Positions 1-7,588 of a DNA stretch of 29,983 nucleotides are shown here, piece by piece (within the stretch, counting starts at the first letter, position 1; each line of letters opens with the position of its first letter). The notes under the pieces are model-generated. The model was given only the letters and a program-made list of their open reading frames with translations. It searched no databases and was not told the DNA's origin. The DNA lies in contig CALPIW020000001.1 in assembly GCA_943323725.2 (NCBI GenBank), positions 1 to 29,983 of the forward strand, written 5' to 3'. Both the position numbers and the translations under genes were made by a program. Source of the stretch: Polynucleobacter meluiroseus. Lineage in GTDB: Bacteria > Verrucomicrobiota > Verrucomicrobiia > Opitutales > UBA953.

Positions 1-6
1 ATTCAT
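1..6 (-). CDS. Possible start of the next pilus-operon gene (truncated by window edge)
   Basis: A minus-strand ATG lies at 6-4, 12 bases after the stop codon of the Amuc_1100-like gene, and continues off the left edge. In Akkermansia the gene following the Amuc_1100 homologue in this order encodes Amuc_1099, so a homologue of that protein is expected here. Only two codons are visible, so this is inference from spacing and synteny, not from protein sequence. Confidence 0.3.
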
Positions 7-18
7 GACCGGAGTGCT

Positions 19-1128
19 TTATTTCTTGGGTTCGCCTTCGGTGCCCGCGGGAGCCTTCTCCTCGGGGAGCGAGAGGTAATCGATCTGGACCACGAAGGCC
101 GAGAGCTTGCGTTGGACGACCGTGACGCGGCGCTCATCCGGAGAGGCGGAGGTGGCGGCGGCAGCCGGGGCAGCCGCGGCGGCGGGAGCCTGGTCGAAGA
201 ACGAGAGCGTCGCGGCGCCGGCGGCAGCCGGGGCGGCCGCGGCGGCCGGGGAGGCCGCGGCGGGGGAACCCATGAGTTTCTCGAACTCCGGGGTCGTGGT
301 GCCGACGTCGATGGAAGTCACCGCGACCGGACGTCCGGAATTGCGGATCTTATTGACGAAGGTGCGCAGGGTCGCGGTGTGTCCGACGAAGCGGACGCGG
401 AACGACAGGGCGTCGACGAGGCCCGGGCGGGCGAGCGTACGGACCGGCTTGAACTCGTCGACTTCGTTGCGGGTGGCTTCGCCGTCGGGACCAAAGGTGC
501 CGGCGCCAGGGCGGCCATCCGGGATGACGACGAAGGTCTCGATGGGTTCGCGGTCGACGGATTCGATCAGCAGCGGCGAACCGGCCGGCCGGGATTCGAT
601 GAGCTGACGGACGAGGAAATCGATGATCTGACGCTGCTGGTCGACCTTCTGGAAATCGCGCTTAGGTCCCGTGCCGGGGTTCTGGTAGTAGCGGTGGAAG
701 CCGAAGGTGGTCGGCTCGTTGGGCGCCAGCTTCACGCCTTGGTCGGTCGCCTGCTTGCGCCAGCCGTCGACGGATTCGCGGAGCAAGGCGCTGAGTTCGG
801 TGCCATTGGCGGTCGGCCGGCCGGGAATGGCCAGGTCGGGATTACCGGTGATCGCGGCACGCAGGCTGTCGCGATGCTTGGCAAGCTCGGCGACGTCGGC
901 ATGGGCGGCCTTCACGTTGTCGTCGTTGAGGGAGACCGGAGCTTCACCCGGACCGAAGGAGTGGCCACCCAGGAGGGCCGCCTCGGTGCTGGTGCTGCGA
1001 CGCAGCGATTCGGCCGTCTCGACGCCGCCGCTGTAAGCGAGGTAGGCCATGACGAGGCCGGCGACAAAAGCCCCGCCGAGGACGATGAGTCCGAGGTTGA
1101 AACCAAGATTCTTCTTGAAAGCGTTCAT
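19..1128 (-). CDS. Amuc_1100-like pilus-associated membrane protein
   Basis: 369 residues. A short basic N-terminus is followed by one membrane segment (about 10-32), then a largely helical and mixed periplasmic domain. Residues about 287-330 form an Ala/Pro-rich low-complexity linker ahead of a final beta-strand-like segment (about 335-354). This layout resembles Amuc_1100 of Akkermansia muciniphila, including an Ala/Pro linker in the same place, and is comparable to PilO-like proteins of type IV pilus or type II secretion inner-membrane complexes. It is the third gene of a minus-strand operon, 4 bases after the PilM/PilN-like gene. The family assignment rests on architecture and synteny, as sequence identity looks low. 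The expected role is alignment of the pilus machinery between the membranes. No Shine-Dalgarno sequence is visible. Confidence 0.75.
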   Translation of the reverse strand: MNAFKKNLGFNLGLIVLGGAFVAGLVMAYLAYSGGVETAESLRRSTSTEAALLGGHSFGPGEAPVSLNDDNVKAAHADVAELAKHRDSLRAAITGNPDLAIPGRPTANGTELSALLRESVDGWRKQATDQGVKLAPNEPTTFGFHRYYQNPGTGPKRDFQKVDQQRQIIDFLVRQLIESRPAGSPLLIESVDREPIETFVVIPDGRPGAGTFGPDGEATRNEVDEFKPVRTLARPGLVDALSFRVRFVGHTATLRTFVNKIRNSGRPVAVTSIDVGTTTPEFEKLMGSPAAASPAAAAAPAAAGAATLSFFDQAPAAAAAPAAAATSASPDERRVTVVQRKLSAFVVQIDYLSLPEEKAPAGTEGEPKK

Positions 1129-1132
1129 GGTC

Positions 1133-2836
1133 TTAGAGGGCCTTTTCCTTTTGGATGACGAGGGTGAGGGTGGCCTTCGGGGTCCGGATGGTGTTCTGGT
1201 CCGTCACGCTGATCTCGTTCTCCGGGATATTGGTCACGTAAGGCGACTTGCGCACGGCCTCCACCAACCGGGAGATGTGCACCTTCTCGGGAGCGGAGCG
1301 ATAACGCTTCTCGTCGAGCGGCACATCGATGAACAGGAAGCGGACCGAGAGGACGACCTTGGTGACGACGACGGGCGGAGCCGGCGGCTGTCCGTCCGTG
1401 GCCGGAGCCGACGGGAGCGTCTCGTACTTGACGTGCAGGTCCTCGATCCAGGTGTTCTTGCAGGTGCCGACGCGGGCCTGCAGGTCACCCAGGAAGGCCG
1501 GCCAGTTGGAACGATTGAGGATGACGTGCTCGAGTTCCTTGCACTTGGCGGCGAGTTCCGCGGCCTGCTTCCGGGATTCTTCGATGGAGGAGCGGCGGGC
1601 GGCGAGCTCGGCCTGGCGCTTCTGGACTTCGTCGATCTGCTGCTTGTTCCAACCTTCGGAGGAAGCGAGGGCCAGCCAGACGCAGAAAGGAGCGGCGGCG
1701 GCGAGCACGGCGGCGGCGAGGAGGCGCGGCTTGCGGGCGTCGAAGGCCTGCTGGGCGGCGATGTCGCGCGGGATGAGGTTGACGCCGCTGGGCTGAGGCA
1801 GGACGAGGCGGGCGGCTTCGCCGATGACCTCGGTGATCTGATGCTTCGCGCGCTGGAGCAGGTCGGCGGTGATGCCTTCGCCCGGCGTGATGACGGAGGA
1901 AGGATCGAAAGGCTCGACGCCGAGACGGAGGGTCTCGCAGAGCTGTTCGGCGAGGCCGGGGACCTGCGAACCGCGGCCGGTGATGAGGATGCGGGCCGGC
2001 TGACGGCCGTTGGCGCCGCGGCGGACGTTGATGAGGCGGCGGTTGATGTCCTGCGCCAGGCGGCGGATGAAGGTCTGCGCGTTGGCCTGCAGGACGGCGA
2101 CCTGCGGGTCGGACTCGGCCAGCTGGAGGACGCCGGAGAAGTAACCCACCTTGATGGCCTCGGAGGTGGCGAAAGGCTGGCCGGTGTTATCCGAGATACC
2201 CTGCGTGAGCAGGTTGCCGCCCATGTTCGTGGCGGTCTGGATGTTGACGCCGCTCGGACCGACGAAGCTGAGCGTGGTGGAGCGGGCGCCGACGTTGACG
2301 ATGAGGACTTCTTCGGCGGCCGAACCGCCGCCGAGGCGGAAGGCCTGGCTGTCGAGGAGAGGCGCGGCCTGGATCGACATGGGCCGGAGGCCGGTCGACG
2401 TCACCAAGTTGGCGATACGCGTGGCGACTTCGGTGCGCAGGGCGAAGAGCAGGACTTCGGCTTCGACGCCGTCGGAAGCCATGAGCTGGCTGTCCCAGAT
2501 GACTTCGTTGAGCGGATAAGGGATGGCGTTCTGGGCCTCGAAGGCGACGATCTGGGCCTGCTTGGCCTTCTCGACCTGCGCGACCTTGAGCGGCTTCTGG
2601 AGCAGCAGGAAAGCCGGCGCGATGACGGTGACGCGACCCTTGAGACCGTGCTGGTTGACCAGGTTGGCGAGCGCGGCGATGGCCGCGTTCAACCACTCTT
2701 CGTCGCCGGTCAGGCCGGGGGCGATCTCTTCGACGTAGAACTGCTCGAGGACGAGCGTGCCGGCGGCGGCGGAGAACTGCGAGACCGAGACGTTAGACGC
2801 GGCGAGATTGACGATGGTGGCCTTCTTCTGGCTCAT
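1133..2836 (-). CDS. Amuc_1101-like PilM/PilN fusion protein of a type IV pilus-like system
   Basis: 567 residues with two parts. Residues 1 to about 345 are a PilM-like actin-fold ATPase domain, with the glycine-rich segments expected of that fold (NVGARST near 181-187, NMGGN near 204-208, ITGRGS near 285-290). An NLIP motif (353-356), typical of the PilN start, is followed by a membrane segment (about 371-391), a coiled coil (about 395-440) and a periplasmic ferredoxin-like region to the end. In Proteobacteria PilM and PilN are separate proteins; a fused form matches the Amuc_1101 type of Verrucomicrobiota. It should link the cytoplasmic pilus ATPase machinery to the periplasmic complex. 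It lies 21 bases after the Amuc_1102-like gene and 4 bases before the Amuc_1100-like gene. Confidence 0.8.
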   Translation of the reverse strand: MSQKKATIVNLAASNVSVSQFSAAAGTLVLEQFYVEEIAPGLTGDEEWLNAAIAALANLVNQHGLKGRVTVIAPAFLLLQKPLKVAQVEKAKQAQIVAFEAQNAIPYPLNEVIWDSQLMASDGVEAEVLLFALRTEVATRIANLVTSTGLRPMSIQAAPLLDSQAFRLGGGSAAEEVLIVNVGARSTTLSFVGPSGVNIQTATNMGGNLLTQGISDNTGQPFATSEAIKVGYFSGVLQLAESDPQVAVLQANAQTFIRRLAQDINRRLINVRRGANGRQPARILITGRGSQVPGLAEQLCETLRLGVEPFDPSSVITPGEGITADLLQRAKHQITEVIGEAARLVLPQPSGVNLIPRDIAAQQAFDARKPRLLAAAVLAAAAPFCVWLALASSEGWNKQQIDEVQKRQAELAARRSSIEESRKQAAELAAKCKELEHVILNRSNWPAFLGDLQARVGTCKNTWIEDLHVKYETLPSAPATDGQPPAPPVVVTKVVLSVRFLFIDVPLDEKRYRSAPEKVHISRLVEAVRKSPYVTNIPENEISVTDQNTIRTPKATLTLVIQKEKAL

Positions 2837-2857
2837 ACGGGAAAGAGTGGGGAGGGA

Positions 2858-3580
2858 TTAGCGCGACCCGGCGTCTTCCCGGATGAACTCCGGCTGCGGC
2901 GAACCTTGGGGCAGGCTGTCGTAGAAAGCGGCGGGAACGAGGTAATGGGGGCGGAGCATGCCGGCGTTGGCATTGACGGCACGGTCCGCTTCGGAACGGG
3001 CACCGTCAAAGATCTTCTTGTCGAGGAACTGCTTATGCAGGGCGTTGGCCATGTCGGCGACGGGGCGGCCGGCTTCATTGAACAGGGGCTGCTCGCTGCC
3101 ACCGACCTCGATCTGGACGTAATAGTAGTCAGGCTGCATCTTGAGGCGGTCGCGCTTCACGATGTCGCCCGGGAGGTAGAAGTAGACGGAGCGGTCGGTG
3201 TTCACTTCCATGGTGAGCACGGTCGCGGTCGAACGATAGTAAGCGAACTCGGCGGCGGTAGTAGTGCCGATCGGCTTGAAGATGAGGGTCAGGGTCACCT
3301 TGACCTTATCGACCCAGCCCTTGTTGACCGGCTTCTTCGGGGTAGCTTCGGCCTCCGGAGTGGCCTTGGCATCCGGATTGAAATTCGCGTGGAGTTCGAC
3401 CTGCGTCCGGATCCAAGGATTCTGCTGACCGCCGAGTTTGACCGGATCGAAGTGGACGGAGCGCACGTTGACGGCGCTTTTCCCCGCGTTGGCATCAGCC
3501 TTTCCCGCCTGGGCGAGGAGAGCGGAAACGGACAAGCAGAACGCCATTAGGCTGGCAAAAACAGCACGTACTTGGGGCAT
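2858..3580 (-). CDS. Amuc_1102-like secreted pilus-locus protein
   Basis: 240 residues from the ATG at 3580. I chose this start because it gives a clean signal peptide (hydrophobic core about 6-20, ending in ALLAQAG); an upstream TTG at 3646 would add 22 residues that spoil it. The mature protein looks beta-rich, with a long region of alternating hydrophobic residues, and has no catalytic motif that I recognise. It is the first gene of the minus-strand pilus operon, the position held by Amuc_1102 in Akkermansia, and length and signal peptide fit that family. The role is unknown; an exported structural or accessory part of the pilus complex is likely. The divergent metal-transport operon starts 122 bases away. 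Confidence 0.65.
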   Translation of the reverse strand: MPQVRAVFASLMAFCLSVSALLAQAGKADANAGKSAVNVRSVHFDPVKLGGQQNPWIRTQVELHANFNPDAKATPEAEATPKKPVNKGWVDKVKVTLTLIFKPIGTTTAAEFAYYRSTATVLTMEVNTDRSVYFYLPGDIVKRDRLKMQPDYYYVQIEVGGSEQPLFNEAGRPVADMANALHKQFLDKKIFDGARSEADRAVNANAGMLRPHYLVPAAFYDSLPQGSPQPEFIREDAGSR

Positions 3581-3641
3581 GGGGAGGGGAAATGTGTCTT
3601 TCGCCGAAGCGGGTGGCAAATGCAAAAACAGACGCCTCGGG

Positions 3642-3651
3642 AACAATTGTT
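3642..3651. promoter_or_regulatory. AT-rich palindrome between divergent pilus and metal-transport operons
   Basis: AACAATTGTT is a perfect 10-base palindrome inside an AT-rich island (about 3617-3700) of a GC-rich sequence, 52 bases before the metal-transport start codon. It could be an operator for a Fur-family repressor such as Zur. With its neighbouring G it also reads GAAC-AATT-GTTT, one mismatch from the LexA-type box upstream of recA. Neither assignment is secure. Confidence 0.3.
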
Positions 3652-3702
3652 TAATGCAAATATCTTGCGTCTAAGCCCTGAACCTGAAGCATCATTTTTT
3701 GC

Positions 3703-4596
3703 GTGCGCCGCCTCCTCCGCTTCATCCTTTGCTCCGTACTGCTATCGTCGGCTGCGTTCGCCGCCGCCGCCGAGCCGGCCAAGCCTTTGGTGGTCTCCAG
3801 CTTCACGATCATCGCTGACTGGGTGCAAGTGATTGGAGGTAAACAGTTTGAACAAGTCAACTTAGTCCCTTCCCATAGCGAAACCCACGGTTACCAACTG
3901 AACGCGCGGAATGCCCGTGACCTCCGCCGGGCCAGCCTGATCGTCGGGATGAGCCCCACGCTCGAGCCTTGGCTGGAAGCCTGGGCCAAAGCCAACGACC
4001 GCACCCCCCGCTTGCTCTGGCTGTTCGATGACCGCAAGGGCGACCACCCTGGCCATGCCCATGGTTCCGACCCCCACGCCTGGACGGACCCGGCCGAGGT
4101 GAAGAAAATGACCCGCACCCTCGCCACCCGGCTAGGAACCATCGGTTCAGCCGGGTTAATAGAAACATCTTATAATCAGTATGTTAAGGAGGTCGAGCGC
4201 GTCGACGAAGAGCTCCGCCGGCTGTTCGCGACCTTACCGGCGAATCGGCGCAATCTCGTGACCCAGCATGCCAACCTGGGCCACTTCGCGGAAAGCTATG
4301 GCCTGCGGATCGCCCGGACGATCCTCGCGAGCAGTTCCGCCGAATCCGCCGACCCCTCGGCCCGCCACTTCTCCGAACTCCTGGCCCTGATCCGCCACGA
4401 GGGCATCCGGGTCATCGTCACCGACGCCGGCCAGAGCGACATCTTCGCCCGCCGCCTGGCCGAAGACGCCGGACTCCCTCCGCCGCTGAGCCTTTCCTTC
4501 GAATACCTTGAACCAGCCGGCCGCCCGGGCGACAGTTGGACCGGCATGATGCTCCTTAATGGCCGTCGCCTCCACGAGGCCCTGTCCACCCGATGA
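3703..4596 (+). CDS. Zinc/manganese ABC transporter, periplasmic binding protein (ZnuA-like)
   Basis: 297 residues from a GTG start. A signal peptide (hydrophobic 6-20, cleavage near AFA-AAAEP) leads into the cluster A-I metal-binding fold. Metal ligand candidates are in their usual contexts: His62 (SETHGYQ), His125 (DPHAWTDP) and His189 (TQHANLGHFAESYGL), with an acidic residue in VIVTDAGQSD. A short His-rich loop (HPGHAH, about 115-120) lies between the first two, as in zinc-binding ZnuA proteins, though shorter. It captures Zn2+ or Mn2+ in the periplasm for the permease encoded two genes downstream. The stop overlaps the ATPase start by 4 bases (ATGA), so the genes are probably translationally coupled. 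No Shine-Dalgarno sequence is present. Confidence 0.9.
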   Translation: MRRLLRFILCSVLLSSAAFAAAAEPAKPLVVSSFTIIADWVQVIGGKQFEQVNLVPSHSETHGYQLNARNARDLRRASLIVGMSPTLEPWLEAWAKANDRTPRLLWLFDDRKGDHPGHAHGSDPHAWTDPAEVKKMTRTLATRLGTIGSAGLIETSYNQYVKEVERVDEELRRLFATLPANRRNLVTQHANLGHFAESYGLRIARTILASSSAESADPSARHFSELLALIRHEGIRVIVTDAGQSDIFARRLAEDAGLPPPLSLSFEYLEPAGRPGDSWTGMMLLNGRRLHEALSTR

Positions 4597-5378
4597 CCCC
4601 CTTCTGGCAAAGGCTCGCCCGGCAGGTCGGCGACGCGGCCTTCGCGTTCCTGCCCACGCTCCCCTACTCCCGTCCGGAGAAGAAGGACTGTTCCGGTGAA
4701 GCCGTCGTCGCCCGCGGCCTGTCCGCCGGCGCCCGGGCCGATGGTCCGCCGGCCTTCCGCGCGGCGGACTTCTCCATCCCTTGCGGTTGCCGCACGGCGC
4801 TGATCGGCCCCAACGGCTCCGGCAAATCCACCCTCCTCCGCGTCCTGGCCGGACTCGTCCCGCCGCAAGCCGGCGAAGTCCTCGTCGCCGGCGCGCCGCC
4901 CGCGCTGGGTCGCAGCCGGATCGCCTATCTCTCGCAACGTCCGCAACTGACGGAAGGCTTCCCCCTGCGACTCCGCCGCCTGGTCCAGATGGGCACGTAC
5001 GCCCACCACGGCTGGTTCGAGGAATGTCGCCACGGGGAAGACGCCGTCGACCGGGCCCTCGCGCAGCTGGGGCTGACGGAACTGGCCGACCGCCCGGTGC
5101 ACGCGCTTTCCGGCGGCCAGCTGCAGCGCGCGCTCATCGCCCGCGCCTTCGTGCAAGGCGCCGAAGTGCTGCTGCTCGACGAACCGTACGCCGCGCTCGA
5201 CGCCGCAAGCCGCGAGATCATCGAACGCTTCCTCTTCGACCAAGGCCACGCCTTCACGGTCCTGATGGCCACGCACGATCCGGCCGACCTCGCGCGCTTC
5301 GACCGCATCCTCGAACTGCGCGACGGCGCCGTGCGCACGAAGCACGCCTGCTCGGGCCACGACCACCGCCATGCTTGA
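4593..5378 (+). CDS. Zinc/manganese ABC transporter, ATP-binding protein (ZnuC-like)
   Basis: 261 residues with a complete ABC ATPase core: Walker A GPNGSGKST (72-80), Q-loop near SQRPQ (114-118), signature LSGGQLQR (172-179), Walker B VLLLDEP (192-198), D-loop ALD (201-203) and switch histidine in ATHD (His228). It powers metal import with the adjacent binding protein and permease. Two additions stand out: an N-terminal extension of about 35 residues before the core, and a C-terminal tail rich in His and Cys (HACSGHDHRH, 251-260) that could sense or bind the transported metal. It overlaps the upstream gene by 4 bases and the downstream permease by 8 bases. Confidence 0.93.
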   Translation: MTPFWQRLARQVGDAAFAFLPTLPYSRPEKKDCSGEAVVARGLSAGARADGPPAFRAADFSIPCGCRTALIGPNGSGKSTLLRVLAGLVPPQAGEVLVAGAPPALGRSRIAYLSQRPQLTEGFPLRLRRLVQMGTYAHHGWFEECRHGEDAVDRALAQLGLTELADRPVHALSGGQLQRALIARAFVQGAEVLLLDEPYAALDAASREIIERFLFDQGHAFTVLMATHDPADLARFDRILELRDGAVRTKHACSGHDHRHA

Positions 5379-6183
5379 TCTCCTGCTCGAGCCGCTGTCG
5401 GAACCCTTCTTCGTGCGGGCGCTCCTCGCCGTCGCCCTCGGCGGCGTGACGTGCGCCTGCCTCGGCGCCTACGTGGTGCTGCGCCGCATGGCGTTCGTGA
5501 GCACGGCCCTCACCCACTCCATCCTGCCCGGCGTGGTCGGGGCCCTGCTGCTCGGCTTCTCGCCCTACCTCGGCGCGCTCGCGGCCGCCCTGCTCACGGC
5601 CGGCGGCGCGGCCTGGCTCGCGGCGCGCAAAGGCGCCAGCGAGGACAGCGCCATCGGCGTGATGCTTTCGGTGATGTTCGCGGCGGGCGTCGCGCTCATG
5701 CAGCAGGCGAACTCGTGGCGCGACTTCGCCGGGCTGCTCTTCGGCAGCGTGGTGGCGGTCGGCGCGGACGACCTCCTGGTGATCGCCGCAACCACGGTCG
5801 GCGTGCTCTTCGGCCTGCGCGTCCTGCACAAGGAACTCGAGCTGGCCTCCTTCGACGAAGAATACGCCTCGCTGCTCGGCGCGCGTCCCGGCCTCATGCG
5901 CGTCGTGCTGCTCGCGCTCGTCGCGCTCGGGGCGGTGTCCTGCGTGAGCCTCGTCGGCGCGCTCCTGACCACGGCGCTCTTCGTGATCCCGGCGGCGACG
6001 GGCGTGCTGCTCGGCCGCACCGTCCCGCAGGTCATGGCCTGGGGCGTCGGCTGCGCGCTCGCGGGCGGCGTCGCCGGCCTGTATCTTTCGTATTACCTGC
6101 CGGCGGTGCCGTCGGGCGCCGGCATCGTGCTGTGCTGCGCGCTGCCGTACCTGCTCGCGCGGCTCTTCGCGCCGCGGCGCTGA
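5371..6183 (+). CDS. Zinc/manganese ABC transporter, permease (ZnuB-like)
   Basis: 270 residues, strongly hydrophobic, with about seven to nine membrane segments, the usual size for the ABC-3 (ZnuB/MntB/TroC) family. Family-like signs include the early GGVTCACLGAYVVLRRMAFVS region, where a small-residue helix precedes the conserved cytoplasmic Arg-Arg-Met, followed by a histidine (ALTHSILPG) typical of these permeases, and the segment near ELELASFDEEYASLLG that contacts the ATPase. It forms the inner-membrane channel for the metal. Its start overlaps the ATPase gene by 8 bases. Its TGA stop abuts the stop codon of the convergent minus-strand gene with no bases between. Confidence 0.92.
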   Translation: MLDLLLEPLSEPFFVRALLAVALGGVTCACLGAYVVLRRMAFVSTALTHSILPGVVGALLLGFSPYLGALAAALLTAGGAAWLAARKGASEDSAIGVMLSVMFAAGVALMQQANSWRDFAGLLFGSVVAVGADDLLVIAATTVGVLFGLRVLHKELELASFDEEYASLLGARPGLMRVVLLALVALGAVSCVSLVGALLTTALFVIPAATGVLLGRTVPQVMAWGVGCALAGGVAGLYLSYYLPAVPSGAGIVLCCALPYLLARLFAPRR

Positions 6184-6552
6184 TCAGAAGCGCGGCGGGC
6201 GGAGGCAGAGGGGCGGACCGAGCACCTCGCGGGCGACGATCGCCTGGCGCAGCGCGGCCGCGCCGCGGAACTGCGAACGGGAAAGCGCGCGGGCCGGACG
6301 GGTGACCACGAGGTCCGACGCGTCGAGATGCGGCGTGGCCGCCGGACGCGCCGACCCTTCGGCCCGCTCCTCGGCCGCTTTCGCGACGGGCTTGGCGGCG
6401 GGGCGCGGCTTGCGCACGCGACGCGGGAGGGGCGGCGGCGCGGCCATGGCCGTCGGCGCCGGCTGCTCGGCCTTCGCCTTCAGCTGCTGATAGGCCCACA
6501 CGGCGAAACCGCCGGCGGCCAGCAGGAGCTTGAAGATCGACGCGGCTTCCAT
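6184..6552 (-). CDS. Small membrane-anchored protein of unknown function
   Basis: 122 residues. An N-terminal membrane segment (about 5-21) is followed by a proline-, alanine- and basic-rich disordered stretch (about 28-70) and a short C-terminal part that may be folded (about 75-122). I recognise no domain. The gene starts 2 bases after the stop of the floA-like gene and is on the same strand, so it is probably the last gene of the nfeD-floA operon, which suggests a membrane-associated accessory role. The tail resembles nothing I can name. Coding support comes from tight operon spacing and a sensible topology. Confidence 0.6.
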   Translation of the reverse strand: MEAASIFKLLLAAGGFAVWAYQQLKAKAEQPAPTAMAAPPPLPRRVRKPRPAAKPVAKAAEERAEGSARPAATPHLDASDLVVTRPARALSRSQFRGAAALRQAIVAREVLGPPLCLRPPRF

Positions 6553-6554
6553 GC

Positions 6555-7568
6555 TCAGGCCTTGGCGCCGGGCGCGGGGCCGTCGCCGGCGATGCCCTTG
6601 CGCATCTCGGTGTCGGAACGGAGGTTCTCGAGGCGCTGGAAATCAAGGTAGCCCATGCGGCCCGAACGCAGGGCCTCGGCGAGGGCCTGCGGGATCTGGG
6701 CTTCGGCCTCGACGACGCGGGCGCGCATCTCTTCGACGCGCGCGCGCATCTCCTGCTCGAGGGCGACGGCGGCGGCGCGCCGGATCTCGGCCTGGGCCTG
6801 CGCCATGTTCTTGTTCGCGTTGGCCTGCGCTTCCTGGAGGGTGGCGCCGATGTTCTCACCGACGTCCACGTCGGCGATGTCGATCGACATGATCTCGTAG
6901 GCGGTGTTGGCGTCGAGGCCGCGCTCGAGCACGGTCTTGGAGATGCGGTCGGGGTTCTCGAGGACGAACTTGTAGCTCTCGGAAGAACCGATGGTCGTCA
7001 CGATGCCTTCGCCGACGCGGGCGATGATGGTCTCTTCCTGCGCGCCGCCGACGAAGCGGTCGAGGTTGGTGCGCACGGTCACGCGAGCCTTCACCTTCAC
7101 CTGGATGCCGTCCTTGGCCACGGCGTCGATGGTGGTGCGGCCGCTGGAAGGATTCGGGCAGTCGATGACCTTGGGGCTCACGGAAGTGAGGACGGCTTCG
7201 AGCACGGACTTGTTCGTGCCGCGGGTGGCGATGTCGATCGCGCAGGCGCGGTTCCAGTCGAGGTGCAGGCCGGCCTTCTGCGCGGCGATGAGCGCCTGTA
7301 CGGTCTGCACGATGTTGCCGCCGGCGAGGTAGTGGGCGTCGATCTTCTCGACGTCGACCGAGAGGCCGGCCTTGGTGGCGGCGATCTTGGCGTCGACGAT
7401 CACGCCGTAAGGCACGCCGCGCAGGCGCATGCCCACGAGGTCGAAGAGGCCGACCTCGGCGCCGGCGAGGCGGGCGCGGACCCAGACGGCCAGGAAGGTG
7501 AGCAGGAAGAGGACGAGCAGGAGCAAGGCTCCGGCGGCGACCCAGATGACGACATTAGGGATATCCAT
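6555..7568 (-). CDS. floA: Flotillin-like protein FloA
   Basis: 337 residues, the usual FloA/YqfA length. A membrane hairpin segment (about 5-29) is followed by the SPFH/flotillin-like region containing characteristic stretches such as GVPYGVIVDAKIAATKAGL and AHYLAGGNIVQTVQALIAA, and a C-terminal Ala/Glu/Arg-rich coiled coil (about 245-300) used for oligomerisation. FloA proteins organise functional membrane microdomains in bacteria and influence secretion, protease activity and envelope processes. The nfeD-like gene lies 20 bases upstream on the same strand, the standard pairing for this family, which supports both calls. No Shine-Dalgarno sequence precedes the ATG. Confidence 0.93.
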   Translation of the reverse strand: MDIPNVVIWVAAGALLLLVLFLLTFLAVWVRARLAGAEVGLFDLVGMRLRGVPYGVIVDAKIAATKAGLSVDVEKIDAHYLAGGNIVQTVQALIAAQKAGLHLDWNRACAIDIATRGTNKSVLEAVLTSVSPKVIDCPNPSSGRTTIDAVAKDGIQVKVKARVTVRTNLDRFVGGAQEETIIARVGEGIVTTIGSSESYKFVLENPDRISKTVLERGLDANTAYEIMSIDIADVDVGENIGATLQEAQANANKNMAQAQAEIRRAAAVALEQEMRARVEEMRARVVEAEAQIPQALAEALRSGRMGYLDFQRLENLRSDTEMRKGIAGDGPAPGAKA

Positions 7569-7588
7569 GGTGGTAAGCGGGGAAAGGT

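Noticed and set aside
135..270. GC-rich repetitive tract as a non-coding repeat element
   Set aside because: It is explained by the Ala/Pro linker coding sequence of the Amuc_1100-like protein; kept only as a slippage observation.
1049..3550. Long open frame on the plus strand across the pilus operon (about 830 codons)
   Set aside because: It is antisense to three well-supported genes, encodes Asp/Gly/Arg-rich low-complexity protein, and is the expected shadow of high third-position GC.
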